Source: DASWRT01 sp036403035 (lineage in GTDB: Bacteria > Pseudomonadota > Alphaproteobacteria > ATCC43930 > CGMCC-115725). From it: DNA of 20,196 bases. The notes below the pieces were generated by a model that worked only from the letters and a program-made list of their open reading frames with translations, made no database searches and was not told the origin of the DNA. Location: positions 1 to 20,196 of the forward strand of contig DASWRT010000287.1 of the NCBI GenBank assembly GCA_036403035.1. The letters are read 5' to 3'. The position numbers and the translations under genes were made by a program. Below are positions 1 through 6,605 of the stretch, piece by piece; the first letter of the stretch is position 1; every line of letters begins with the position of its first letter.

Positions 1-609
1 CGGCGGCGCGACGCCGATCCCGGCGCCGCCGCTCGACAGCGACGCGGTCTGCGGCGTCAGCAGCCCGATGAACCCCAGCTTCACGTCGCCGACCTGACGC
101 GTCGCGGTCGTGACCGCGCCGGGGAAGACCTTGCCGTCGCCGCCGAGGACGTTGGTGCCGAGCCAGACGAAACGCGATTCGGCGATGCGCTGCCGCGTCA
201 CGTCAGGGCCGAAATCGAACTCGTGGTTGCCGAAGGTGACGTAGTCGACGCCGATCGCATTGAACAGCTCGACCATCTGCGCGCCCTTGACGAGCCCGGA
301 GAGGATCGACGGCGAGAGGAAATCGCCGCCGACAGTGGTAATCGCGCCGGGATGCGCGGCACGCTCCCGCTTCAGCAGCGTCGACAGCTCGGCGAGGCCG
401 CCCAGCCCCTTCACCGGCGCGATCTGGTAGACGTCGTTGACGTGGAGCAGCGTAACATGGGCGTTCTGCGCCGACGCGACGCCGGGCAGGAGCGAACCCG
501 GCAGCAGCACGAGGAGCAGGAGCAGCTGTCGCGCCGCTGCCCTGGCGGTTGCGTTGGCCGCGGCGGCGATACCGCTCTGCCGGCCTGCCCGACTGTCCTT
601 CCCCCGCAT
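1..609 (-). CDS. Exported 5'-nucleotidase-family metallophosphatase, C-terminus missing at window edge
   Basis: The reading frame is open from an ATG at 609 to the left edge, giving 203 N-terminal residues of a longer protein. The first about 48 residues look like a signal peptide: a basic start, a Leu-rich core (RQLLLLLVLLPG) and a likely cleavage site at ASA-Q. The mature part begins LLHVNDVYQI and continues with VGGDFLSPS and FGNHEFDFG, the metal-binding blocks of calcineurin-like phosphoesterases of the UshA/5'-nucleotidase family, which hydrolyse nucleotides or other phosphate esters in the periplasm. The first block reads N-D-V-Y where UshA-type enzymes have N-D-x-H; this recalls the CG11883-like branch. 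The usual C-terminal 5'-nucleotidase domain would lie beyond the window. The gene starts 72 bp after the M81 peptidase gene on the same strand and may be cotranscribed with it. The family is secure; the substrate is unknown. Confidence 0.88.
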   Translation of the reverse strand, partial: MRGKDSRAGRQSGIAAAANATARAAARQLLLLLVLLPGSLLPGVASAQNAHVTLLHVNDVYQIAPVKGLGGLAELSTLLKRERAAHPGAITTVGGDFLSPSILSGLVKGAQMVELFNAIGVDYVTFGNHEFDFGPDVTRQRIAESRFVWLGTNVLGGDGKVFPGAVTTATRQVGDVKLGFIGLLTPQTASLSSGGAGIGVAPP

Positions 610-652
610 CGGTCCGCACCCGCTTCCGAAAACGACGGCGCGTACCGTAGCC

Positions 653-689
653 CGGATTTCTTACGCGGAGTAGCGGAGTGCTTAATCCG
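653..689. repeat. REP-like dyad between the M81 and metallophosphatase genes
   Basis: CGGATT at 653-658 is mirrored by AATCCG at 684-689, around a core rich in GCGGAGTAGCGGAG. The context GTAGCCCGGATT...TTAATCCG resembles the GTAGCCCGGAT-type intergenic repeats I know from many proteobacteria. One arm overlaps the TAA stop codon of the M81 gene (682-684). Family assignment is from memory of the motif, not from a search. Confidence 0.4.
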
Positions 690-2208
690 CCGCTTGCGCC
701 GCGGATGCGGCGGTAGCGAGCGGACGCAAGCGGACGCCCGGCCGCAGACGCGTGAAGGGCAGCGCGGCAGGGTCGGCGGCCATCGCGCCGGGTGCGACGA
801 CGACGAGGATCTCGTGCGCGATCGGCTGGAAGTCGGCGCGGAAATGCACCGAGCTCTTGAGGCCGAGGATGCGCTGCCGCGCCGGCTCGATGCCGAGATG
901 GCGGAAGATCGACTGGTCGGCGGCCTGGAGCTTCCGCGAGGCGACGATCACCCGCACGTTGCCGATGCGCAGCAGCGCCATCGGGCCCAAGCGGCACTCG
1001 ACGCCGCGCCACATCGGCCCGGTGCCGGTGAACTCGCCGTCGCCCAGCCGCTCGACGACGAAGCGGCCGTGGAACGGCGCATGGCCCGGCGCGCCGGACT
1101 TGGCGCCGAGCGCGAGGTCGAGCGACGCGCCTGCGCCGGCCGCATGCGCCGCCGCGGCCGATTCCGGGTCGAACATCACCGCGAGCACCGCGCCTTCGGG
1201 ATCGTGCCGGACCAGCGCCTCCAGCAGTCCGACCGTGTCGGAGGTACCGCCGGCGCCGGGGTTGTCCTGGGTGTCGGCGAGAACGACGGGCCGGGTTGCG
1301 CCGCCGGCAACGAGGTCCATCGCGGCGCGGACGCCTTCGTCCGGCGCGTAGAGCCGGCCGGCGAAGTCCGCTTCGGCGGCGGCGACGCGCGCCGCCAGCG
1401 CGTCGGCCGCGCCGTTCGCCGCCTCCGGACTATTGCCGTAGGCGAAGACCGAGGGGCCGCAATGATGGATGTCGGCGGCGGGAAAGCCGGGGGTGAAGGA
1501 GAGCGCCGCGACCGCGCCGTCCCCTCGGGCGTGAAGATCCTCCAGCGCCGCGTAGATCGAGCGCGCCGGCTCGGCGAGCGAGCACTGCCAGGGCAGCGGG
1601 ATCAGGAACGGAAGCTGGCGGAACGCCTTGTGGAACGGCGCGCGGCGGCGCAGCAGCGCATCGAGCTGTCGAGCGGCGCGGGCGCCGGTCTCGGCCATGT
1701 CGACATGCGGATAGGTGCGGAACGCGTCGAGCAGGTCGGCATGCTCGATCATCTCGGGCGTGACGTTGGCGTGGAGGTCGAGGCTGGCGGCGACCGGGAC
1801 CGAGGGGCCGACCAGCGCCCGGATGCGGCGCAGCATCTCGCCCTCGCCGTCGTCGAGATGCTCGGCGACCATCGCGCCGTGCAGGTCGAGATAGACGCCG
1901 TCGACCGGCAGCGCCGCCTTCAGATCGTCGAGGAGCAGGCCGACGATGTGCTCGAACGCCTCCTCGGTGACGTGGGCCGAGGGCGTGGCCGTCGCCCAGA
2001 CCAGCGGCACGATCTCGTGCCCGGCCTCGCGCAACGCGGCGATCGCGCCGCCGATCGCGAGGTTGGTGCCGTCGAAGGTCGGCGGGAGCGTCGGGCCGCG
2101 CTGCAACGGCGGGTTGCCGCCGCTCTGCCGGAAGTCGGCGAGCGTCGCCTTCACCGGTGCGAAGGTGTTCGTCTCGTGCTGGAACCCGCCGACCGCAATA
2201 CGCGCCAT
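682..2208 (-). CDS. M81 family metallopeptidase (MlrC / microcystinase C-like)
   Basis: A complete 508-residue protein, the usual length of the M81 (MlrC, formerly DUF1485) family. Characteristic blocks are GGFQHETNTF (8-17), YLDLHGAMV (106-114), SLDLHANVTPEM (142-153), FRTYPHVDMAETG (163-175) and DTQDNPGAGGTSDT (312-325). The founding member MlrC of sphingomonads cleaves the linear tetrapeptide left from microcystin, but most homologues sit in unrelated catabolic clusters and their substrates are not known, so microcystin degradation should not be inferred. No mlrA, mlrB or mlrD is visible. No signal peptide is seen, so it is probably cytoplasmic. The ATG at 2208 is preceded by AGAGGA seven bases upstream. 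It lies 292 bp downstream of the tartrate/malate dehydrogenase gene, separated by an AT-rich inverted repeat, so it may have its own promoter. Confidence 0.9.
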   Translation of the reverse strand: MARIAVGGFQHETNTFAPVKATLADFRQSGGNPPLQRGPTLPPTFDGTNLAIGGAIAALREAGHEIVPLVWATATPSAHVTEEAFEHIVGLLLDDLKAALPVDGVYLDLHGAMVAEHLDDGEGEMLRRIRALVGPSVPVAASLDLHANVTPEMIEHADLLDAFRTYPHVDMAETGARAARQLDALLRRRAPFHKAFRQLPFLIPLPWQCSLAEPARSIYAALEDLHARGDGAVAALSFTPGFPAADIHHCGPSVFAYGNSPEAANGAADALAARVAAAEADFAGRLYAPDEGVRAAMDLVAGGATRPVVLADTQDNPGAGGTSDTVGLLEALVRHDPEGAVLAVMFDPESAAAAHAAGAGASLDLALGAKSGAPGHAPFHGRFVVERLGDGEFTGTGPMWRGVECRLGPMALLRIGNVRVIVASRKLQAADQSIFRHLGIEPARQRILGLKSSVHFRADFQPIAHEILVVVAPGAMAADPAALPFTRLRPGVRLRPLATAASAAQAAD

Positions 2209-2357
2209 TCCCTAGTCCTCTAAACCGCCGACAATGCCGCCGGCCGCGAGAGCATAACGCATACGGCCGGGTAGCCTGCAATCCGCCGATCGGATGCAGT
2301 CTGCCCGGCCAACCGCTCTCGCATTTGACGGATCCCCGGTAAGAGTAAGTAGAAAAT

Positions 2358-2469
2358 AAGTAAAATAACACTTGAACCACCAAGACACCAAGACACCAAA
2401 AGAATTCAGCGCGCTATGCGTGCGGAAGAATCTTCTTGGTGTCTTGGTGGTCAGAACGTTATTTTACTT
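2358..2469. repeat. AT-flanked inverted repeat with CACCAAGA arms
   Basis: A 112-bp dyad fills much of the 292-bp gap between the dehydrogenase and M81 genes. The outer arms AAGTAAAATAAC (2358-2369) and GTTATTTTACTT (2458-2469) are perfect complements. After six mostly diverged bases, ACCACCAAGACACCAAGA (2376-2393) pairs perfectly with 2434-2451. The left arm carries an extra CACCAAGA-like unit, so the motif is repeated there. The AT-rich ends contrast strongly with the GC-rich surroundings. CACCAAGACACCAAG-type sequences recur in intergenic DNA of many bacteria; this is probably a non-autonomous repeat that could also fold as a terminator-like hairpin. Confidence 0.8.
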
Positions 2470-2500
2470 TTTTATTGTACTGCCGTGCCTCATGTCCGAT

Positions 2501-3589
2501 TTAGCCCAGCGCCTCCATGATCGCCCGCCCGAGGTCGGCAGTGGTGGCATTGCCGCCGAGATCGGGCGTGCGCGGCTGGCCGGCGGCGAGCACCGCCTCG
2601 ATCGCGCGCTCGATCGCCGCCGCCGCGTCGCGCTCGCCGAGATGGTCGAGCATCATCGCGCCCGACCAGATCTGCCCGATCGGGTTGGCGATCCCCCTCC
2701 CGGCGATGTCCGGCGCCGAGCCGTGCACCGGTTCGAACATCGACGGGTAGTCCTTCTCCGGATTGATGTTGCCGCCGGGGGCGATGCCGATCGAGCCGAC
2801 CACCGCCGGCCCGAGGTCCGAGAGGATGTCGCCGAACAGGTTCGAGGCGACGACGACGTCGAACCAGTCCGGGTGGCGCACGAAATGCGCGGTCAGGATG
2901 TCGATATGGTACTGGTCGGTCTTGACGTCCGGGTACTCGGACGCGATCGCCGCGAAGCGTTCGTCCCAGTACGGCATCGAGTGGATGATGCCGTTCGACT
3001 TGGTCGCGGAGGAGACGTGCTTCTTGCGCGTCCGCGCCAGCTCGAAGGCGTAGCGCATCACGCGGTCGCAACCCTGGCGGGTGAACATCGCCTGCTGCAC
3101 CGCCATCTCAAGCTCGGTGCCTTCGTACATCCGGCCGCCGATCTCGGAATACTCGCCCTCGTTGTTCTCGCGGACGACGTAGAAATCGATGTCGCCGGGC
3201 CGGCGGTCCTTGAGCGGCGTCTCGACGCCCTGGAGGAGCCGCACCGGGCGCAGGTTGATGTACTGCCGGAAGCCGCGCCTGATCGGGATCAGCAGCCCCC
3301 ACAGCGAGACGTGATCCGGCACGCCGGGATAGCCCACCGCACCCAGGTAGATCGCGTCGAAGAGGCGGAGCCGGTCGAGCCCGTCCTCCGGCATCATGCG
3401 TCCGGTCTTGGCGAAGCGCTCGCAGCTCCAGTCGAAATGCTGCCAGCTCAGCTCGAAGCCGTAACGCCGCGCCGCCGCCTCCAGCACGCGCTGGCCTTCC
3501 GGCACGACCTCGTTGCCGATCCCGTCGCCGGGGATGAGGGCGATCCGATATCGCCTCGCTGCGCCGCCGCCGATGTTATTGCCGTTCAC
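2501..3589 (-). CDS. Tartrate dehydrogenase / D-malate dehydrogenase (decarboxylating) family enzyme
   Basis: A 362-residue member of the isocitrate/isopropylmalate dehydrogenase superfamily, most like TtuC/DmlA, which oxidise tartrate or D-malate with NAD and a divalent metal (D-malate to pyruvate and CO2). Motifs: IPGDGIGNEV near the N-terminus, LGAVGYPGVPDHVSLWGLL (about 82-100), YINLRPVRLL (110-119), RENNEGEYSEIG (140-151), the catalytic-lysine block SATKSNG (K197), the metal-binding aspartates in SNLFGDILSDL (D254, D258) and GSAPDIAG (290-297). Isopropylmalate dehydrogenase is less likely because the substrate-loop block follows the tartrate/malate pattern. I place the start at the GTG at 3589, preceded by GGGAGGGAAGC; an in-frame ATG at 3646 would add 19 Arg/Pro-rich residues and lacks such a site. 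The gene lies 75 bp after the PhzF gene. Substrate choice among tartrate, malate and isocitrate analogues is not settled. Confidence 0.87.
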   Translation of the reverse strand: MNGNNIGGGAARRYRIALIPGDGIGNEVVPEGQRVLEAAARRYGFELSWQHFDWSCERFAKTGRMMPEDGLDRLRLFDAIYLGAVGYPGVPDHVSLWGLLIPIRRGFRQYINLRPVRLLQGVETPLKDRRPGDIDFYVVRENNEGEYSEIGGRMYEGTELEMAVQQAMFTRQGCDRVMRYAFELARTRKKHVSSATKSNGIIHSMPYWDERFAAIASEYPDVKTDQYHIDILTAHFVRHPDWFDVVVASNLFGDILSDLGPAVVGSIGIAPGGNINPEKDYPSMFEPVHGSAPDIAGRGIANPIGQIWSGAMMLDHLGERDAAAAIERAIEAVLAAGQPRTPDLGGNATTADLGRAIMEALG

Positions 3590-3664
3590 CGCTTCCCTCC
3601 CTCGTGGCCGCGCCCACGATAGCGAGCGCGGCCGAGGGATGCTCAAGGAAAAAGCGCGGCGCGA

Positions 3665-4465
3665 TCAGACGGAAATCGTGCCTTCGAGATAGAGCACGCA
3701 GCGGCCCGCGATCGAGACCCGGTCGCCGTGCAGGTCGCAGGTCAGCTCGCCGCCGCGCCGCGAGATCTGCCGGGCCTCGAGATGCGTCTTGCCGAGCCGC
3801 GCCGCCCAGTAGGGGATCAGCGTGCAGTGCGCCGAGCCGGTCACGGGATCTTCGTCGATGCCTTGCGCCGGGGCGAAGAAGCGCGAGACGAAATCGACGC
3901 CGTCCTCGCCGCCCGGCGCCGTGGCGATCACCGCGAAGCGGTCGAGCGTCTTCAGCGTCGCGAAGTCCGGGTGCAGCGCGGCGACGTCGGCGGCGCGACG
4001 GAAGACCGCCAGATAGTCGCGCGCCGCCAAGACGGCCGCCGGCCGGGCGCCGAGGCCGCGCACGAGGTCCGCCGGCACATCGCAGGGCATAGCGGGCCGC
4101 GACGGGAAATCCAGCGCCAGCTCGCCGCCGTCGGCGCCGGCGCGCGACACGACGAGGGTGCCCGCCTGACGCGTCTCGAAGGCGATGCGGCGCAGGTCGG
4201 GCTCGATGAACTGGAGGATGACCTGCGCGGAAGCGAGCGTCGCATGCCCGCACAGGTCAACTTCATTGGTGGGCGTGAACCAGCGGATCGCGTAGCCGCC
4301 GTTGCCGCCAGCCACGAAGAAGGCGGTTTCGGCGAGGTTGTTCTCCGTGGCGACCGCTTGCATCACCTCGTCGGGCAGCCATTCCTTGAGCGGGCACACC
4401 GCCGCCGGGTTGCCGCGGAACATCGTGCCGGTGAACGCATCGAGCTGGTAAATCGGGATTCGCAT
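3665..4465 (-). CDS. PhzF family isomerase-like protein
   Basis: A 266-residue protein of normal PhzF length, made of two similar halves. The N-terminal half has QLDAFTGTMFRGNPAAVC (7-24), the catalytic-glutamate block ATENNLAETAFF (E46) and LCGHATLAS (71-79). The C-terminal half has GIDEDPVTGSAHC (202-214). PhzF itself isomerises a phenazine precursor, but most members are not linked to phenazines, and none of the other phenazine genes (phzA-E, phzG) is present. A role in modifying a small acid or amino-acid-like compound is the most that can be said. It is cytoplasmic, with no signal peptide. It lies 44 bp downstream of the DUF1127 gene and 75 bp upstream of the dehydrogenase gene, suggesting cotranscription. 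The site before ATG 4465 is weak (GACAAGACG). Confidence 0.9.
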   Translation of the reverse strand: MRIPIYQLDAFTGTMFRGNPAAVCPLKEWLPDEVMQAVATENNLAETAFFVAGGNGGYAIRWFTPTNEVDLCGHATLASAQVILQFIEPDLRRIAFETRQAGTLVVSRAGADGGELALDFPSRPAMPCDVPADLVRGLGARPAAVLAARDYLAVFRRAADVAALHPDFATLKTLDRFAVIATAPGGEDGVDFVSRFFAPAQGIDEDPVTGSAHCTLIPYWAARLGKTHLEARQISRRGGELTCDLHGDRVSIAGRCVLYLEGTISV

Positions 4466-4509
4466 CGTCTTGTCTTATCCAGGGTTGAGGGCGGTACACA
4501 TGGAAGCGG

Positions 4510-4743
4510 TCAGAACCGCCAGAAAGACCTGCCGCTCTCGCGTTCGACATCGGCGCGGTTCAGCCCGACGTCGCGCAGCGCGCGGTCGTCCATCCACCGC
4601 AGGACGCGGCGCTCGCGCGCCCGCGCCTGCCAGCGCACAAGCGCCACCAGGGCGCCGCTGGCCAGCAGCAGCAGGGCGGATGCAACCGCCCGGAGGTTGC
4701 CGCGACGCCGGGTCGCGGCCGACAGTGGAGTGATTGACACCAT
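4510..4743 (-). CDS. Small membrane-anchored DUF1127 domain protein
   Basis: A 77-residue protein. Residues about 18-38 (LRAVASALLLLASGALVALV) form a probable membrane helix. Residues 41-70 match the Arg-rich DUF1127/YjiS pattern, seen in VLRWMDDRALRDVGLNRADV. DUF1127 proteins are small and common in alphaproteobacteria; some are reported to bind RNA or to affect phosphate and stress responses, but most are unstudied, and a membrane helix in front of the domain is not the commonest form. I chose ATG 4743 because AGAAGG lies eight bases upstream; a GTG at 4752 would add three residues. It is divergent from the MocR regulator and lies 44 bp upstream of the PhzF gene, so it may be the first gene of that unit. 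Confidence 0.8.
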   Translation of the reverse strand: MVSITPLSAATRRRGNLRAVASALLLLASGALVALVRWQARARERRVLRWMDDRALRDVGLNRADVERESGRSFWRF

Positions 4744-4817
4744 ACAACTCACCTTCTTGATACCTTGTAGTCAATTGTACCTATCGACAACCCGCCCTGT
4801 TTCATGTGATTGTGCGC

Positions 4818-4844
4818 ATTCATGAGATGAATTGAATCATTCAA
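4818..4844. promoter_or_regulatory. Two adjacent palindromes, candidate MocR operator
   Basis: ATTCAT-GAG-ATGAAT (4818-4832) is a perfect 6-3-6 inverted repeat. It abuts TTGAAT-C-ATTCAA (4832-4844), a perfect 6-1-6 repeat, with one shared base. Both are built from the same half-site (TGAAT/ATTCA), giving four half-sites in 27 bp. They lie in the AT-rich 126-bp gap between the divergent DUF1127 and MocR genes, ending 25 bp before the MocR start codon. MocR regulators often bind repeats in such gaps to control themselves and the neighbour. No convincing -35/-10 pair could be fixed. Confidence 0.45.
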
Positions 4845-4869
4845 GCGAGTCAATTTTGAAATTGTCACC

Positions 4870-6321
4870 ATGACAAGTTGGCATCCGGAAGTCGACCGGT
4901 ATCGCGGCCCCCGCTACCGCGCGATCGCCGAGGCGCTCGCCGCCGATGTCCGCGAGGGACGGCTGCCGGTGGGCACGCGGCTGCCGACGCACCGCGACCT
5001 CGCATGGCGGCTCAAGGTGACCGTCGGCACGGTGAGCCGGGCTTATGCCGAGGCGGAGCGGCGCGGACTGATCTCAGGCGAGGTCGGGCGCGGCACCTAT
5101 GTCCGCGCGCCGGGCGTGCTGACGGCGCTGCCCAGCCTCTCCGTGCGCGACGCTGCGCCGGAGCGGCCGGGCTTCATCGATCTCAGCCTCAACTATCCGA
5201 TGGAGGGCGAGGAGTCCGCCCTGCTCCGCCGGACGCTGGCCGAGATCGCCGCCGACGGCGACGTGGAGGAACTGCTGCGCTACCAGCCGCCCGCCGGCAG
5301 GGCGCGCGATCGCGCCGCGGGCGCCGCCTGGATCACGCACTGCACCGGCGGCGCGCTGGAAACCGTACCCGACCGGGTCGTCATCACCGACGGCGGACAG
5401 CACGCCATCGCCTCGGTGTTCGCCGGACTCGTCCATGCCGGCGACATCGTCGCCGTCGAGGCGATGACCTATCCGGGCATGAAGGTGCTTGCGGGACTGC
5501 TCGGGCTGCGCCTCGCGCCGGTTGCAATGGACGAGCACGGCGCGATTCCCGAATCCTTCGCCGAGATCTGCCGCGCCGCGCCGGTGAAGGCGTTCTACGT
5601 GCTGCCGACGCTGCACAACCCGACGGCGGCGATCATGCCGGTCGAGCGGCGGCGTGCAATCGCCCAGATCGCGGCGGCGCACGACGTCGCGATCGTCGAG
5701 GACGATCTGTACGGCTTCCTGCTCGACCGGCCGCCGCCGCCGATAACGGCCTTCGCGCCGTCACACGGCTTCTACATCACCGCCGCGTCGAAGAGCTGGG
5801 CGCCGGGACTGCGCATCGGCTACGTGCAGGCGCCCGCGGAACGCGTCGACCGCGTCGTGACGGCGATGCGCGCGACGACGCACATGGCGACGCCGCTGAC
5901 CGCCGAGATCGCGACGCGCTGGATAGAGGACGGCAGCGCCGTCCGCATCGCCGACGCGAAGCGCGACAGCGCGGTCCGGCGGCAGCAGTTCGTCCGTGAC
6001 GCGTTCGCCGATGAGGCGGCGGTGCGCACGCACCCCTGCTCGTTCCACTTCTGGCTGCCGCTTCCCCCCGAGACGTGGCGCGCCGACGACTTCGCCGCGG
6101 CGGCGCGGCGGCGCGGCGTCGGTGTGCTGCCGACGGCGGCGTTCGCGGTCGGCAAAGCCGCGGGCGGCGTCGCGGCGGGCAACGCGGGAGGCGCCGCGCC
6201 GAACGGCGTCAGGGTCTGCATCGGGCAAGTGCGGTCGGACGAGGAGGTCGAGCGCGGGCTCGGCATCCTCGCCGATTTACTGCACGGCGCTCAGGCGGAG
6301 CCTTATCTGTCGGTGGTTTGA
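4870..6321 (+). CDS. MocR-family transcriptional regulator (GntR wHTH fused to PLP aminotransferase-like domain)
   Basis: A complete 483-residue protein. Residues about 12-80 are a GntR-type winged helix (YRAIAEALAADVREGRLPVG, then LPTHRDLAWRLKVTVGTVSR and GLISGEVGRGTYV). Residues about 100-475 are a fold-type I aminotransferase-like domain with THCTGGALE, the PLP-contacting HNPT (249-252), EDDLYG (277-282), and the Schiff-base lysine in ITAASKSWAPGLRIGY (K308). Proteins of this design use PLP and sometimes an amino-acid ligand as effector (for example PdxR, GabR). Its target is not evident: no pdxS/T or gab genes are nearby, so the divergent DUF1127-PhzF-dehydrogenase unit is the natural candidate. 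There is no clear ribosome binding site before ATG 4870 (GAAATTGTCACC), so translation may be leaderless or weak. An insertion rich in Ala and Gly (about residues 433-444) sits near the C-terminus. Confidence 0.93.
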   Translation: MTSWHPEVDRYRGPRYRAIAEALAADVREGRLPVGTRLPTHRDLAWRLKVTVGTVSRAYAEAERRGLISGEVGRGTYVRAPGVLTALPSLSVRDAAPERPGFIDLSLNYPMEGEESALLRRTLAEIAADGDVEELLRYQPPAGRARDRAAGAAWITHCTGGALETVPDRVVITDGGQHAIASVFAGLVHAGDIVAVEAMTYPGMKVLAGLLGLRLAPVAMDEHGAIPESFAEICRAAPVKAFYVLPTLHNPTAAIMPVERRRAIAQIAAAHDVAIVEDDLYGFLLDRPPPPITAFAPSHGFYITAASKSWAPGLRIGYVQAPAERVDRVVTAMRATTHMATPLTAEIATRWIEDGSAVRIADAKRDSAVRRQQFVRDAFADEAAVRTHPCSFHFWLPLPPETWRADDFAAAARRRGVGVLPTAAFAVGKAAGGVAAGNAGGAAPNGVRVCIGQVRSDEEVERGLGILADLLHGAQAEPYLSVV

Positions 6322-6388
6322 CGCTCACAGCCGTCGGTCAACCCGTACGGCACGGCAGCTGCGCAGGATCGCTGGAATGGAGAAAAGT

Positions 6389-6590
6389 GAATCGGGGATC
6401 GGAGGGATGGTTGAGGATCAGGGGGATTAGGAAAAAAGGGGGTTATGCTTCGACGCGAAGGCCGCAAAGGGTTCGCGATGGACGCGACGGGAAGTTTTCC
6501 TGCGCGCCGCCATTCCCTTCACGGCCTTCGGGTCGAAGCGTTCTCTTACTAACGGTCCCCCGATCCCCCATCATCCCCCCGATCTCCGAC
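6389..6590. repeat. Composite 200-bp imperfect palindrome between convergent genes
   Basis: The gap between the MocR stop and the glycosyltransferase stop is nearly one long inverted repeat. The outer arm 6389-6430 (AATCGGGGATCGGAGGGATG onward) pairs with 6551-6590, whose complement begins GTCGGAGATCGGGGGGATGA. An inner arm, GCTTCGACGCGAAGGCCG (6448-6465), pairs with CGGCCTTCGGGTCGAAGC (6522-6539) with one mismatch, and pairing continues with mismatches through AAGGG/CCCTT. The central 45 bp pair only partly. The strongly strand-biased outer arms (G-rich, then C-rich) are unlike coding DNA here. It may be a non-autonomous mobile repeat that also works as a two-way terminator for the converging genes. 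Confidence 0.75.
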
Positions 6591-6605
6591 TAAAAGTTCA
6601 TCTTT

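Noticed and set aside
682..2208. A microcystin degradation (mlr) cluster
   Set aside because: Only the MlrC-like family member is present; mlrA, mlrB and mlrD are absent and M81 proteins are common in unrelated contexts.
223..2223. A 666-codon open frame on the plus strand covering the metallophosphatase and M81 genes
   Set aside because: It is antisense to two recognisable proteins. Its translation is Arg/Asp/Glu-rich and low in complexity with no family motif, which is typical of codon-complement frames in GC-rich DNA.
2372..3622. A 416-codon plus-strand frame opposite the tartrate/malate dehydrogenase gene
   Set aside because: It is antisense to a well-supported enzyme, starts inside the inverted repeat and shows no domain.
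3665..4465. A phenazine biosynthesis cluster
   Set aside because: Only the PhzF family member is seen, with none of the other phz genes; most PhzF homologues are not phenazine enzymes.
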